DNA of 64,000 bases from JANMDU01 sp031418715 (GTDB taxonomy: Bacteria > Pseudomonadota > Gammaproteobacteria > Burkholderiales > Burkholderiaceae_C), in assembly GCA_031418715.1 (NCBI GenBank), contig JANOJL010000056.1, forward strand, positions 5,194-69,193, written 5' to 3'. The position numbers and the translations under genes are program-made. A model generated the notes under the pieces. The model was not told the origin of the DNA. It was given only the letters and a program-made list of their open reading frames with translations, and did no database searches. Below, piece after piece: positions 34,441-43,169 of this stretch. The stretch's first letter is position 1. Each line of letters starts with the position of its first letter.

Positions 34441-36540
34441 ATGACCGACAAACGTCAACTCTTCGTCACCACCGCCCTGCCGTATGCCAACGGCAAGTTC
34501 CATATCGGCCACATCATGGAGTACATCCAGGCCGATATCTGGGTGCGGTTCCAGCGCATGCAGGGTCATGAGGTGAATTTTGTCTGCGCCGATGATGCTC
34601 ATGGCGCGCCGATCATGATTGCGGCGGAGAAAGCCGGCAAAACCCCGCGCCAGTTTGTGGACGACATCGCTGCTGGCCGCAAAGAGTATCTGGACGGTTT
34701 TCACATCAGCTTTGACAACTGGAGCCATACGGACAGTGAAGAAAACCACGCCCTGTGCAAAGCCATCTACGCTGAGCTCGACAAAGTCGGTTTGATTGGC
34801 AAGAAGAGCGTGGAGCAGTTTTTCGATCCTGATAAAAACATGTTTTTGCCAGATCGCTTTATCAAAGGCGAGTGCCCCAAATGCGGCACGAAAGACCAAT
34901 ATGGCGACAACTGCGAGAACTGTGGCGCCGTCTATGCACCGACCGATCTGAAAAACCCCTACTCTGCGCTCAGCGGCACCACCCCGATTCTCAAAAGCAG
35001 CGACCATTACTTCTTTAGCTTGTCTGACCCACGCTGCGTTAAATACCTCGAAGAGTGGACGCAAGGCCCGGATGATTCCGGCAAGCCTCGGCTCCAACCC
35101 GAAGTGGCCAACAAAGTTAAAGAATGGTTTTCTGTGCGAACCAACGCCGACGGCAGCACATCGGAAGGCCTGGCCGATTGGGATATCTCCCGCGATGCGC
35201 CCTATTTCGGCATTGAAATCCCCGGCGCACCGGGCAAATATTTCTACGTGTGGTTTGACGCACCCATTGGCTATCTCGCATCGCTAAAAAATCTCCTGGG
35301 CAAACGCGGCCAAGATTTTGACGCGTACATCGCACCGGATTCACCCGTCGAGCAATACCATTTCATCGGCAAAGACATCGTTACGTTCCACACGCTTTTC
35401 TGGCCAGCCGTTTTGAAGTTCAGTGGCCGCAAAACGCCAAGCAATGTATTTGTTCATGGCTTCCTCACGGTGAATAACGGCGAGAAGATGAGCAAAAGCC
35501 GTGGCACTGGACTGGATCCTCTCAAATACCTCGGCTTGGGCATGAACCCAGAATGGTTACGATATTACTTAGCAACAAAACTGTCGGCAAAGAACGAAGA
35601 CATTGACTTCAACGCAGAAGATTTCATGCTGAGAGTCAATAGTGATTTGATTGGCAAGTTTGTGAATATTGCTAGTCGCGCATCTAAATTTTTGTCAGAT
35701 GGAAAATTAGTTGAAAGTCAATATCCAAAAGACTCTCATCACGATTTCAATCTACTTGTTGATGAAGTCAAAGGCTATTACGAAAATCGTGAGTACTCCA
35801 AAGCAATGCGAATCATCATGGAGGCTGCTGATTTCATGAATTCCCAAATCGCAAGTACTGCACCTTGGGATTTGGTGAAGCAAGGCAATTCCGTAAGAGC
35901 TGCTGAATTCTGCTCGGATTGCATTCTTCGATTTAAAGTCTTAGTTGCATGCCTCAAGCCAGTACTGCCCAATTTAGCTCGCGAGGCTGAGAAGTTTTTA
36001 AACTGCGGGGACCTGAATTGGGACAATGCGCTAACGCCTTTACCAGTCGGTCACCGCGTGGGCAACTACGAACACCTCATGCAGCGCGTCACAAAAGAGC
36101 AACTTGAAGCCCTTTTTGAGCCTCCCGCCGTTATAGAACCTGCGCCAGTTGCTATTGAAAATGTAGCACCTACCTTACCCGGCGGAGAAGCCATTGCTGA
36201 GACGATCACGATTGATGACTTCACCAAAATCGATCTGCGTATCGCCAAAATCGTTAACTGCGAATCGGTCCAAGGCTCGACCAAACTGCTGCGCCTCACG
36301 CTCGATGTGGGTGAAGGTAAAACCAGAAATGTGTTTTCCGGCATTGCCAGCATGTACAAGCCCGAGCAGCTTGTGGGAAAGCTCACCGTGATGGTGGCCA
36401 ATCTTGCGCCGCGCAAGATGAAGTTTGGCGTGAGTGAGGGCATGGTGCTGGCGGGCAGTCATGCGGATGAAAAAGCCAATCCCGGCATCCATATTCTGGA
36501 GCCTTGGCCCGGCGCGCAGCCTGGCATGCGCGTGCGTTAG
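34441..36540 (+). CDS. metG: Methionine--tRNA ligase
   Basis: A 699-residue synthetase. HIGH is in PYANGKFHIGHIMEY. The four-cysteine zinc knuckle is CPKCGTKDQYGDNCENC. KMSKS is in NNGEKMSKSRGTGLDP. The C-terminal EMAPII-like tRNA-binding domain begins IDDFTKIDLRIAKI. ATG 34441 begins the family N-terminus. Two oddities. The linker before the C-terminal domain contains a palindromic repeat coding VIEPAPVAIENVAP. The stretch from about 35560 to 36010 is clearly AT-richer (hand counts 32-43% GC per 60 bases) than the flanks, as if a piece from a diverged allele had been recombined in. Confidence 0.95.
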   Translation: MTDKRQLFVTTALPYANGKFHIGHIMEYIQADIWVRFQRMQGHEVNFVCADDAHGAPIMIAAEKAGKTPRQFVDDIAAGRKEYLDGFHISFDNWSHTDSEENHALCKAIYAELDKVGLIGKKSVEQFFDPDKNMFLPDRFIKGECPKCGTKDQYGDNCENCGAVYAPTDLKNPYSALSGTTPILKSSDHYFFSLSDPRCVKYLEEWTQGPDDSGKPRLQPEVANKVKEWFSVRTNADGSTSEGLADWDISRDAPYFGIEIPGAPGKYFYVWFDAPIGYLASLKNLLGKRGQDFDAYIAPDSPVEQYHFIGKDIVTFHTLFWPAVLKFSGRKTPSNVFVHGFLTVNNGEKMSKSRGTGLDPLKYLGLGMNPEWLRYYLATKLSAKNEDIDFNAEDFMLRVNSDLIGKFVNIASRASKFLSDGKLVESQYPKDSHHDFNLLVDEVKGYYENREYSKAMRIIMEAADFMNSQIASTAPWDLVKQGNSVRAAEFCSDCILRFKVLVACLKPVLPNLAREAEKFLNCGDLNWDNALTPLPVGHRVGNYEHLMQRVTKEQLEALFEPPAVIEPAPVAIENVAPTLPGGEAIAETITIDDFTKIDLRIAKIVNCESVQGSTKLLRLTLDVGEGKTRNVFSGIASMYKPEQLVGKLTVMVANLAPRKMKFGVSEGMVLAGSHADEKANPGIHILEPWPGAQPGMRVR
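36127..36170 (-). repeat. Palindromic repeat, copy 10 (metG linker; codes VIEPAPVAIENVA)
   Basis: On the plus strand: GCCGTTATAGAACCTGCGCC, then GCTATTGAAAATGTAGC. It is in frame and joins the anticodon-binding part of MetRS to its C-terminal tRNA-binding domain. Confidence 0.75.
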
Positions 36541-36574
36541 GCACGACGGGTGCAGCCTGCTTCACAGGTGTAAC

Positions 36575-37399
36575 ATGCCACTGATGAGCAGCACAATAAA
36601 AACCGTCCAAAACGTCCGCAAACAGGCTTACCGCAACTACGCTGCACCGCAGGTGAGCGAAACTTTTGATCGTGTGCGCGAGTTTTACAAACTTAACCAC
36701 ACGCACCAAACCCATGATTTCGTGAAAGCGAAGAAGGCTGAATTCTTAAGCTTTAAGCGACAGAAGATGAATCCTTGGGATGCGCTGGATTACCTCAACA
36801 CGACGGTGGACGATTCTGACCCCGACACTTCGTTGCCGCAGATTGATCATCTCGTGCAAACCGCTGAAGCCATGCGATCGGATGGCCAACCTGATTGGAT
36901 GGTGCTCACCGGTTTTATTCATGACCTAGGGAAAGTGCTTTGCCTGTTTGGCGAACCGCAATGGGCGGTGGTGGGCGATACGTTTCCTACGGGTTGCGCG
37001 TATTCATCGAAGATTGTTTACAGCGAGTTCTTCCATCTGAATCCTGATGCCCTGCGCGCTGATTTGCAAACCAAGTATGGTATCTACGCTCCGAATTGCG
37101 GCCTCAATCAAGTACATATGAGCTGGGGTCACGATGAATATCTGTATCACTTGCTGAGCGATCATCTTCCGATGGAAGCGCTGTACATGATTCGATATCA
37201 CAGCTTCTACAGTTGGCACAAAGAGGGCGATTACGATCATTTGTGTAACGCCCAAGACCGCGCCATGCTGCCTTGGGTGCAGCGCTTCAACCCATATGAC
37301 TTGTATTCCAAGAACCCGAATCGACCTGTGCTCAAGGCTGTGAAGCCCTATTACGAAGATCTCATGGCGAAATACTTGCCTGCTGAAATTCAGTTCTGA
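36575..37399 (+). CDS. Myo-inositol oxygenase-like protein (MIOX family)
   Basis: A 274-residue protein closely resembling eukaryotic myo-inositol oxygenase. Blocks remembered from MIOX are all present: YKLNHTHQTHDFVKAKKA, DPDTSLPQIDHLVQTAEAMR, TGFIHDLGKVLCLFGEPQ, WAVVGDTFPTGC, MSWGHDEYLYHLL, MIRYHSFYSWHKEGDY and AMLPWVQRFNPYDLY. The diiron ligands (His, His-Asp, His, His, Asp) therefore appear conserved. The enzyme would split myo-inositol to D-glucuronate. ATG 36575 or 36584 can be the start. No inositol or glucuronate catabolic genes are in the window, so the pathway context is missing. MIOX is uncommon in bacteria. Confidence 0.88.
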   Translation: MPLMSSTIKTVQNVRKQAYRNYAAPQVSETFDRVREFYKLNHTHQTHDFVKAKKAEFLSFKRQKMNPWDALDYLNTTVDDSDPDTSLPQIDHLVQTAEAMRSDGQPDWMVLTGFIHDLGKVLCLFGEPQWAVVGDTFPTGCAYSSKIVYSEFFHLNPDALRADLQTKYGIYAPNCGLNQVHMSWGHDEYLYHLLSDHLPMEALYMIRYHSFYSWHKEGDYDHLCNAQDRAMLPWVQRFNPYDLYSKNPNRPVLKAVKPYYEDLMAKYLPAEIQF

Positions 37400-37449
37400 A
37401 GGCCGGTGCTTCTTCAATCGTTGGCACAAGGCTTGCTCAGTTTTTTCAC

Positions 37450-38718
37450 ATGAATTTCCGTCCGCGCCTGCTCGACACCTTGCCTGGTTATGGCCGTGCA
37501 GCCCTCATCAAAGACATTGGCGCCGGTGTGACGGTTGGTATCGTGGCCTTGCCACTGGCCGTTGCGATCGCTATTGCGTCGGGTCTGCCGCCTCAGGCTG
37601 GCCTGTGGACCGCGATTGTGGGCGGCTTAGTGGTATCACTGCTCGGTGGCTCGAATGTGCAGATCGCTGGCCCAGCCAATGCCTTCATTGTGGTGGTCTA
37701 TAGCATCGTGCTGCAACACGGCATCATAGGTTTGCTGCTGGCCACGATGATGGCAGGCTCGCTGATGGTGCTCATGGGTTTGTTGCAACTCGGGCGCTGG
37801 ATGCGCTATGTGCCGGATGCTTTGATTGAAGGTTTCACCAGCGCGATTGCGGTGATCATCATCATCACGCAGCTCAAAGATGCGCTGGGTCTGCCGCTGT
37901 CCAAGCCACCTGCAGATGTGATCGGTCTCGTCGCCGCTTTGACGGGCAAGCTCGCGCAATTCAACCCGTGGTCACTCGCCTTGGCGCTGGGCTGCATTCT
38001 CACGCTGGTGCTCTGGCAGCAATCGACTAAGCGCTGGTCAATGCTCTCGCGCATCCCGGGGCCGATGGTGGCGCTGCTTGGGCTCACGCTGCTGGCTTGG
38101 GGCTTTCAAATTCCTGCCGAGACGATTGGCAGCCGCTTTGGCATCGCTTTCCAAGAAATGGGCAGTCATTGGCCGAGCATCAGTTTTCCGGCCATGCCGT
38201 GGAGCAGTCTGCCTGCGCTGATCGTGCCAGCATGCACCTTGGCCGCGCTCTCTGCGATTGAATCGTTACTCTGCGCACGCATGGCCGATGAGCAAGCGCC
38301 CAAAATGCAAAAACATGCCCCCAGTCAGGAGCTGATAGCGCAAGGTATCGCCAACATGGCCGTACCGCTATTGGGCGGTATGCCAGTCACAGGCACAATC
38401 GCCCGCACCATGACCAACCTGCGCACCGGCGGCAGCACGCCGATTGCGGGTATCGTGCACTCGCTCACTTTGCTGCTGATCGTGCTGCTTGCAACGCCAT
38501 TGGCTGCACACATTCCGCTGGCCGTGCTCGCAGGAATTTTGCTCTTCATCGCCTGGAACATGGGCAATTGGAAGGTCCTGATGTCTTTGCACCGCCAACC
38601 TCGCGAATGGAGTTGGGTGCTAAGTGTGACGTTTATTTTCACGCTAGCTTTGAGCTTGACATGGGGAATTACCTGCGGGTTGGCAGTTTCTTGGGCGCTT
38701 AAGCGGTTGAAGGCTTGA
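37450..38718 (+). CDS. SulP family anion transporter, STAS-less
   Basis: A 422-residue membrane protein with about 11-12 hydrophobic segments. SulP blocks are GVTVGIVALPLAVAIAIASG, GLWTAIVGGLVVSLLGGSNV with QIAGPANAFIVV, and ALSAIESLLCARMADE. It may carry sulfate, bicarbonate or an organic anion. It ends right after the last membrane helix (ALSLTWGITCGLAVSWALKR), so the usual C-terminal STAS domain is absent. No frameshift is visible there, so the short form may be natural. It starts 50 bp after the MIOX-like gene and could be co-transcribed with it. Confidence 0.9.
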   Translation: MNFRPRLLDTLPGYGRAALIKDIGAGVTVGIVALPLAVAIAIASGLPPQAGLWTAIVGGLVVSLLGGSNVQIAGPANAFIVVVYSIVLQHGIIGLLLATMMAGSLMVLMGLLQLGRWMRYVPDALIEGFTSAIAVIIIITQLKDALGLPLSKPPADVIGLVAALTGKLAQFNPWSLALALGCILTLVLWQQSTKRWSMLSRIPGPMVALLGLTLLAWGFQIPAETIGSRFGIAFQEMGSHWPSISFPAMPWSSLPALIVPACTLAALSAIESLLCARMADEQAPKMQKHAPSQELIAQGIANMAVPLLGGMPVTGTIARTMTNLRTGGSTPIAGIVHSLTLLLIVLLATPLAAHIPLAVLAGILLFIAWNMGNWKVLMSLHRQPREWSWVLSVTFIFTLALSLTWGITCGLAVSWALKRLKA

Positions 38719-38865
38719 AGTCAAACTTCCGAACAGCCGGAGGCAAAGGAGAAGCTAGGCAAGTAAAGTTTCTGAATTCGCCTTTTGAATTTTTTCTTGT
38801 GTCTTTTTTTGCGCCTTCTGCGTAACCTTTGCACCTCCTAAGTCCGGTATTTCTGTCTTAGACGG

Positions 38866-39423
38866 TCACTTGCTAGAGTTCTGGTGGTGGTTGGGGTTGT
38901 TCGGATCCTCAGGGTCGAACATTTTTTCCGTACGAATCACGCGCAAATTGCTGTCCATCACCACGCTGAAAACCATGCTGACGTTTCCGGACTGTTCAAG
39001 ATAACGCCAGTTGTAATACGTTTCTTTCTTTAACTCATAAGGCACTACGCGCATGGGCCTGCCAAACATCTTGCGCACTTCTTCCATCATCATGCCGGGC
39101 TGCACTTTGGCGAAGTTCTCGGGAGTGAGCACTTGCCGCAAAGCGCTCATTTTTCCGTCGGTACCGATGGTGATCATGTAATTACGGTGGCCTGCAGGTT
39201 GGCGGTTGTATTCGAAGATGCGTTCGCCTGCTTCGCCTTCCCAGATTTTCTCTGGCTCACCAAATTTGGTGCGCACATCGGCCTCTGTGGCCACACCCTC
39301 CTCCAACTCAAGGATGCGCTGCTGGTCGCAGCCCGCCAAGCTGAGCAAAGCAGCAAAAACGCCCATGAAAATGCCCTTTTTGAAGGTCGTTAGGAATGAT
39401 GTTTCAAAAGTAATCCAAGCCAT
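38866..39423 (-). CDS. BamE/SmpA-like outer-membrane lipoprotein
   Basis: A 185-residue protein with a lipobox LSLAGC; the mature N-terminus is CDQQRILELEEGVATEAD. Two SmpA/OmlA-like motifs follow: GVATEADVRTKFGEPEKIW and GMMMEEVRKMFGRPMRVV. In the family these mark BamE-type helpers of outer-membrane protein assembly, but a two-motif form is more often a general lipoprotein. The start could be ATG 39423 or ATG 39366 (MGVFAALLSLAGC, a very short signal); I keep the longer. It is divergent from DUF3460. Confidence 0.8.
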   Translation of the reverse strand: MAWITFETSFLTTFKKGIFMGVFAALLSLAGCDQQRILELEEGVATEADVRTKFGEPEKIWEGEAGERIFEYNRQPAGHRNYMITIGTDGKMSALRQVLTPENFAKVQPGMMMEEVRKMFGRPMRVVPYELKKETYYNWRYLEQSGNVSMVFSVVMDSNLRVIRTEKMFDPEDPNNPNHHQNSSK

Positions 39424-39468
39424 CGTGCGCCCCGTTAAAATAGATTTTCAAGAAATTAGTGTAAACCC

Positions 39469-39699
39469 ATGCCCAGCCTGAAATCCTTCCTCGCCAATTT
39501 GTTTCTCAAAAACAGAAACTACCGCTCTGACGCCACAAATTTCATCACTGATATCAAGCGTGCTCGCCCCGAGCTGGATGCTGAGCAACGCGCGGGTCGC
39601 GCTCTGCTCTGGGATAAGAACGTGGATCGCAGCCAATCGGCTGACAACAGCTTGGCCGACGTGAAGCAACAGGCTTACGTTTACCAAACCAAGGCTTGA
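39469..39699 (+). CDS. DUF3460 family protein
   Basis: A 76-residue protein, SLKSFLANLFLKNRNYRSDATNF onwards, with DKNVDR near the middle and AYVYQ at the end. It is small, basic, soluble and of unknown function. In beta-proteobacteria this family typically precedes scpA, panB and panC, as it does here, which supports it being a real gene. Confidence 0.85.
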   Translation: MPSLKSFLANLFLKNRNYRSDATNFITDIKRARPELDAEQRAGRALLWDKNVDRSQSADNSLADVKQQAYVYQTKA

Positions 39700-39732
39700 T
39701 CTCGTTTGATGGCTGGTTTGCGAATCTGACCC

Positions 39733-40581
39733 GTGATTGAATTGCCTGACACTGCCTTGGCGTCTCCTTCGTTGGCCGGCATGCCCACCGTGCTCGACAC
39801 GGTGGCATTGGCGCGTTTGTATGGCGAGCCGCTGTTCAAAATGCCGCAGGATTTGTACATTCCGCCAGATGCATTGGAAGTATTTTTAGAAGCCTTTGAA
39901 GGCCCGCTTGATCTGCTGCTTTATTTGATCCGCAAACAGAATTTCAATATTCTGGACATTCCGATGGCGGGCGTGACGAAGCAGTATCTGAGCTATGTGG
40001 ATGAAATTCGCACACGCAATTTAGAGCTGGCCGCTGAATACCTTCTGATGGCCGCGATGCTGATCGAAATCAAATCACGCATGCTCTTGCCGCCGAAAAA
40101 AGCGCAAGACGGCAAAGAACCCGAAGACCCACGCGCTGAGCTCGTGCGCCGTTTGCTCGAATACGAGCAAATGAAGCTGGCTGCACATCGCATCGATGCT
40201 CTGCCGACCTTTGGTCGAGATTATTTGCGTGCGCAGGTGGTGATCGAGCAGTCGCTCATTCCACGTTTCCCGGATGTAAATTCGGGAGATTTACAAGAAG
40301 CTTGGCGGGATATTTTGAAGCGCGCCAAGCTGATTCAGCATCACAGAATTTCGCGCGAAGAGCTGTCTGTGCGCGAACACATGAGCATGGTGTTGAAGCG
40401 TTTGCAGGGTCGCAAGTTCGTTGAATTTGAAGAACTGTTTGACCCAAGCCATGGCACCCAGGTGCTTGTTGTGACGTTCATTGCTCTGCTTGAATTGGGC
40501 AAGGAAACGCTGGTTGAGATCACGCAGGCCGAGGCTTTTGCGCCGATTTATGTGCGATTGGCTTACACACCTGCGAGTTAA
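39733..40581 (+). CDS. scpA: Segregation and condensation protein A
   Basis: A 282-residue kleisin that bridges SMC and ScpB in chromosome condensation. The N-terminal domain carries LEVFLEAFEGPLDLLLYLIR and NFNILDIPMAGVTKQYLSY. The middle is ELAAEYLLMAAMLIEIKSRM with LLPPKK. The C-terminal winged helix contains TQVLVVTFIALLELGKETLV. The start is GTG 39733, as no ATG keeps the N-terminus. scpB is not adjacent. It ends at TAA 3 bp before a palindromic repeat. Confidence 0.94.
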   Translation: MIELPDTALASPSLAGMPTVLDTVALARLYGEPLFKMPQDLYIPPDALEVFLEAFEGPLDLLLYLIRKQNFNILDIPMAGVTKQYLSYVDEIRTRNLELAAEYLLMAAMLIEIKSRMLLPPKKAQDGKEPEDPRAELVRRLLEYEQMKLAAHRIDALPTFGRDYLRAQVVIEQSLIPRFPDVNSGDLQEAWRDILKRAKLIQHHRISREELSVREHMSMVLKRLQGRKFVEFEELFDPSHGTQVLVVTFIALLELGKETLVEITQAEAFAPIYVRLAYTPAS

Positions 40582-40584
40582 TTT

Positions 40585-40635
40585 GCTATTGAATTCGTAG
40601 CAAACTATTTATATTTTATAACAGATAACGGCCTG
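40585..40635 (+). repeat. Palindromic repeat, copy 11 (after scpA)
   Basis: GCTATTGAATTCGTAGCA, then ATATTTTATAACAGATAAC and GGCC. The left arm lies 3 bp after the scpA stop. The rest of 40636-40797 (panB leader) shows nothing further that I recognise. Confidence 0.65.
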
Positions 40636-40797
40636 TGGTCGAGGTATGTGGCTCGGCCGATTTGTGCAGTACCATGAGGCCGTGACGCATACGCCGATCA
40701 CAGGCCAAAGAGCGCAAAATTTTCCAGCAACAAACCAACACAGACCTCAAAACTAAGTTATCTTCGCGTTTTCCGCATTTACAAACCACCAAAAGCT

Positions 40798-41679
40798 ATG
40801 AGCACAACCCCAGAGAACACCACCGCTGTCTACGGCGCTGGCAAGCAAAGCATTGATGCGCCACGCAAACCCATCAGCCTCCCCCGCTTGGCTGAAATGC
40901 GCTCACGCGGCGAAAAAATCAGCATGCTCACAGCTTATGACGCGACCTTTGCCAGCGTGATGGACGCAGCAGGTGTGGATTGCATCTTGGTGGGCGATTC
41001 GCTTGGCATGGTCTGCCAAGGTCTGCCCAGCACCGTGGGCGTGAGCTTGGAGACGATGCGCTATCACGTCGAGAGTGTGTTTCGCGGTTTGCAGCGCAGC
41101 AATGGGACAACTTGGATGATTGGCGATTTGCCCTTTGGCTCTTATCACGAAAGCAAAGAGCAAGCCTTGCGCAGCGCGAGCGTGCTGATGCAGGCAGGTG
41201 CGCACATGGTCAAGTTAGAGGGTGGCGGTTGGACGGCAGAGGTGGTGCATTTCCTCGTGGAGCGCGGCATCCCCGTCTGCGCGCACCTCGGGCTCACGCC
41301 GCAAACCGTGCATGCCTTAGGCGGCTACCGCGTGCAGGGAAAAGGCGATGAGGCTGCGGCTCTGCTGCGCCGCCATGCGCACGAATTGCAAGACGCAGGC
41401 GCGCAAATGCTGGTACTGGAAATGGTGCCAGAGCCACTTGCCACATCACTCACCGATGAGCTCAAAACCTGCCACACGATTGGCATCGGCGCTGGCAAGG
41501 GCTGCGCAGGGCAGGTGCTGGTGTTGCACGACATGCTGGGCATTAACCTCGGGCGCATGCCAAAATTCGTTCACAACTTCCTAGCAGGCACGCAAGGCGA
41601 TGTGAAGGCCGCGTTTGCTGCATACGTCAACGCCGTCAAGAGCGGTGCCTTTCCAGACAACGCGAAGCACGCTTGGTAA
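40798..41679 (+). CDS. panB: 3-methyl-2-oxobutanoate hydroxymethyltransferase
   Basis: A 293-residue TIM-barrel enzyme making ketopantoate from 2-oxoisovalerate and methylene-tetrahydrofolate, the first step to pantothenate. Metal and substrate blocks: MLTAYDATFASVMD, DCILVGDSLGMVCQG, MIGDLPFGSYHES, VKLEGGGWTAEVVHFL and CAHLGLTPQTVHALGGYRVQG. GIGAGKGCAGQVLVLHDMLG closes the barrel. It is the first gene of the pantothenate group; panC lies 600 bp downstream with one small membrane-protein gene between. Confidence 0.95.
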   Translation: MSTTPENTTAVYGAGKQSIDAPRKPISLPRLAEMRSRGEKISMLTAYDATFASVMDAAGVDCILVGDSLGMVCQGLPSTVGVSLETMRYHVESVFRGLQRSNGTTWMIGDLPFGSYHESKEQALRSASVLMQAGAHMVKLEGGGWTAEVVHFLVERGIPVCAHLGLTPQTVHALGGYRVQGKGDEAAALLRRHAHELQDAGAQMLVLEMVPEPLATSLTDELKTCHTIGIGAGKGCAGQVLVLHDMLGINLGRMPKFVHNFLAGTQGDVKAAFAAYVNAVKSGAFPDNAKHAW

Positions 41680-41779
41680 CAGCTGGAAACCCCAAGAGAG
41701 CAAGCCTCAACTTTTGAAAGGGTATCCCTTTTTAGGGGAATGGTGTGACTTACATGACCCTAAACTCACTGGTTATTTA

Positions 41780-42178
41780 ATGAGGCGTTTTGTCATGATG
41801 ATTGCAATTTGGTTGTTGGCTTTGATCTTGCTACTTTTCTGGAGCGCTTTTGCTTGGATGACCCATGCTTTGCTGGGTATGCTTTCAGGTCTGCCTTGGG
41901 AGCAAGTGCTCAGCAAGCTCAAAAGTCTGAGTCCGCCTGAGCCATTGGGTCAGTGGTGGTCAATGATGGTGGATCTGCTAGCGCCTGCGTTGCAAGTCAG
42001 CGTGCCGCTGTTGCAAGGCCTTTTGTCTTTTGCAGGCAGCGCGCTTCCGGTGATCGTGTTTGTGATTTGGTTGCTCGGTGCATCTGTTTTGCTGCTGATC
42101 GCCATTGCTGCCACGGTTGGCGGGCTATGGTGGCGTAAAAATCGCGCCAGTTTGAAGAGCAAGCTCCCACGCATTTGA
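41780..42178 (+). CDS. Small membrane protein between panB and panC
   Basis: A 132-residue protein from ATG 41780 with two clear membrane helices (MMIAIWLLALILLLFWSAF and ALPVIVFVIWLLGASVLLL) and a basic tail (WWRKNRASLKSK). The frame opens further upstream inside panB, but those codons do not look like an N-terminus. Unknown function. It has its own roughly 100-bp leader after panB and 99 bp before panC, so it may be a separate unit rather than a pantothenate gene. Confidence 0.65.
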   Translation: MRRFVMMIAIWLLALILLLFWSAFAWMTHALLGMLSGLPWEQVLSKLKSLSPPEPLGQWWSMMVDLLAPALQVSVPLLQGLLSFAGSALPVIVFVIWLLGASVLLLIAIAATVGGLWWRKNRASLKSKLPRI

Positions 42179-42277
42179 ATCTGGCTGTACGCAAATATGC
42201 AAGCTCCCGCGTTATCATCCCAGCGCTGCACCGTGTTGTATCGGGCACGATCCTTTGAATGACTGACTGGTAGCTTC

Positions 42278-43123
42278 ATGAAGATTTGCAAAACTGTTGA
42301 CGAGTTGCGTGCCGCTCTAAAAGGAACAACCAACGCCTTCGTGCCCACTATGGGCAATTTGCACAGCGGCCATATCGCGCTGATGAATCTCGCCGCCAGC
42401 AAAAAACGCGAAGGCAAAGTGAGCACCACCGTTGCCAGCATCTTTGTCAACCGCCTGCAATTCTTGCCGCATGAAGACTTTGACAGCTACCCGCGCACCT
42501 TCGAGCCTGATTGCTTAAAGTTAGAAGCCGCTGGCTGCGATGTGGTCTTCGCGCCGTTGGAGAAGGATATGTACCCCGAGCCGCAAGGCTACAAAGTGCA
42601 TCCACCCGCAGGTTTGGCGGATATTTTGGAAGGCCATTTTCGCCCTGGCTTTTTCGTGGGTGTGAGCACGGTGGTGATGAAGCTTTTCCAAATCGTGCAG
42701 CCACGCATCGCGATTTTTGGCAAAAAAGATTATCAGCAGCTCATGGTGATCCGCAACATGGTGCGCCAAATGGCCATGCCAATTGAGATCATCGGCCACG
42801 AAACCGAGCGTGCTGCGAGCGGCCTGGCTTTAAGCTCACGCAACGGCTACTTGAGCGAAGCTGAGCGGGCTGAAGCTGTGCACCTGTCTCTCGCCCTCAA
42901 AGCCCTGATCGCAGCACATCAAGCTGGTGGCGCAGACCTCGCCGCTTTAGAAGCAGCCGCACTCGCCGCACTCACCGCACGCGGCTGGCAACCCGACTAC
43001 CTGACCCTGCGCCGCCGCGCAGATTTGCAATCACCGGCAGCGCAAGAAGCAGCAGGCAGCTGGGTCGCGCTAGGCGCAGCACGTTTGGGCAAGACGCGAT
43101 TGATAGACAACATTGAATGCTGA
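42278..43123 (+). CDS. panC: Pantothenate synthetase
   Basis: A 281-residue enzyme that joins pantoate and beta-alanine using ATP. It has the nucleotidyltransferase HIGH-like loop in VPTMGNLHSGHIALM, VVFAPLEKDMYPEP, the pantoate-binding block GHFRPGFFVGVSTVVMKLF, FGKKDYQQLMVIRNMV and the KMSKS-like region GLALSSRNGYLS. The length is normal. It lies in the panB/panC group. The 46-bp gap to alkB contains a small GGCCT..AGGCC hairpin (43151-43166) that may end both convergent transcripts. Confidence 0.95.
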   Translation: MKICKTVDELRAALKGTTNAFVPTMGNLHSGHIALMNLAASKKREGKVSTTVASIFVNRLQFLPHEDFDSYPRTFEPDCLKLEAAGCDVVFAPLEKDMYPEPQGYKVHPPAGLADILEGHFRPGFFVGVSTVVMKLFQIVQPRIAIFGKKDYQQLMVIRNMVRQMAMPIEIIGHETERAASGLALSSRNGYLSEAERAEAVHLSLALKALIAAHQAGGADLAALEAAALAALTARGWQPDYLTLRRRADLQSPAAQEAAGSWVALGAARLGKTRLIDNIEC

Positions 43124-43169
43124 CTTTTATAAGAAAAATAGGCCTCCAGCAGGCCGCTGCAAGTGCAAA

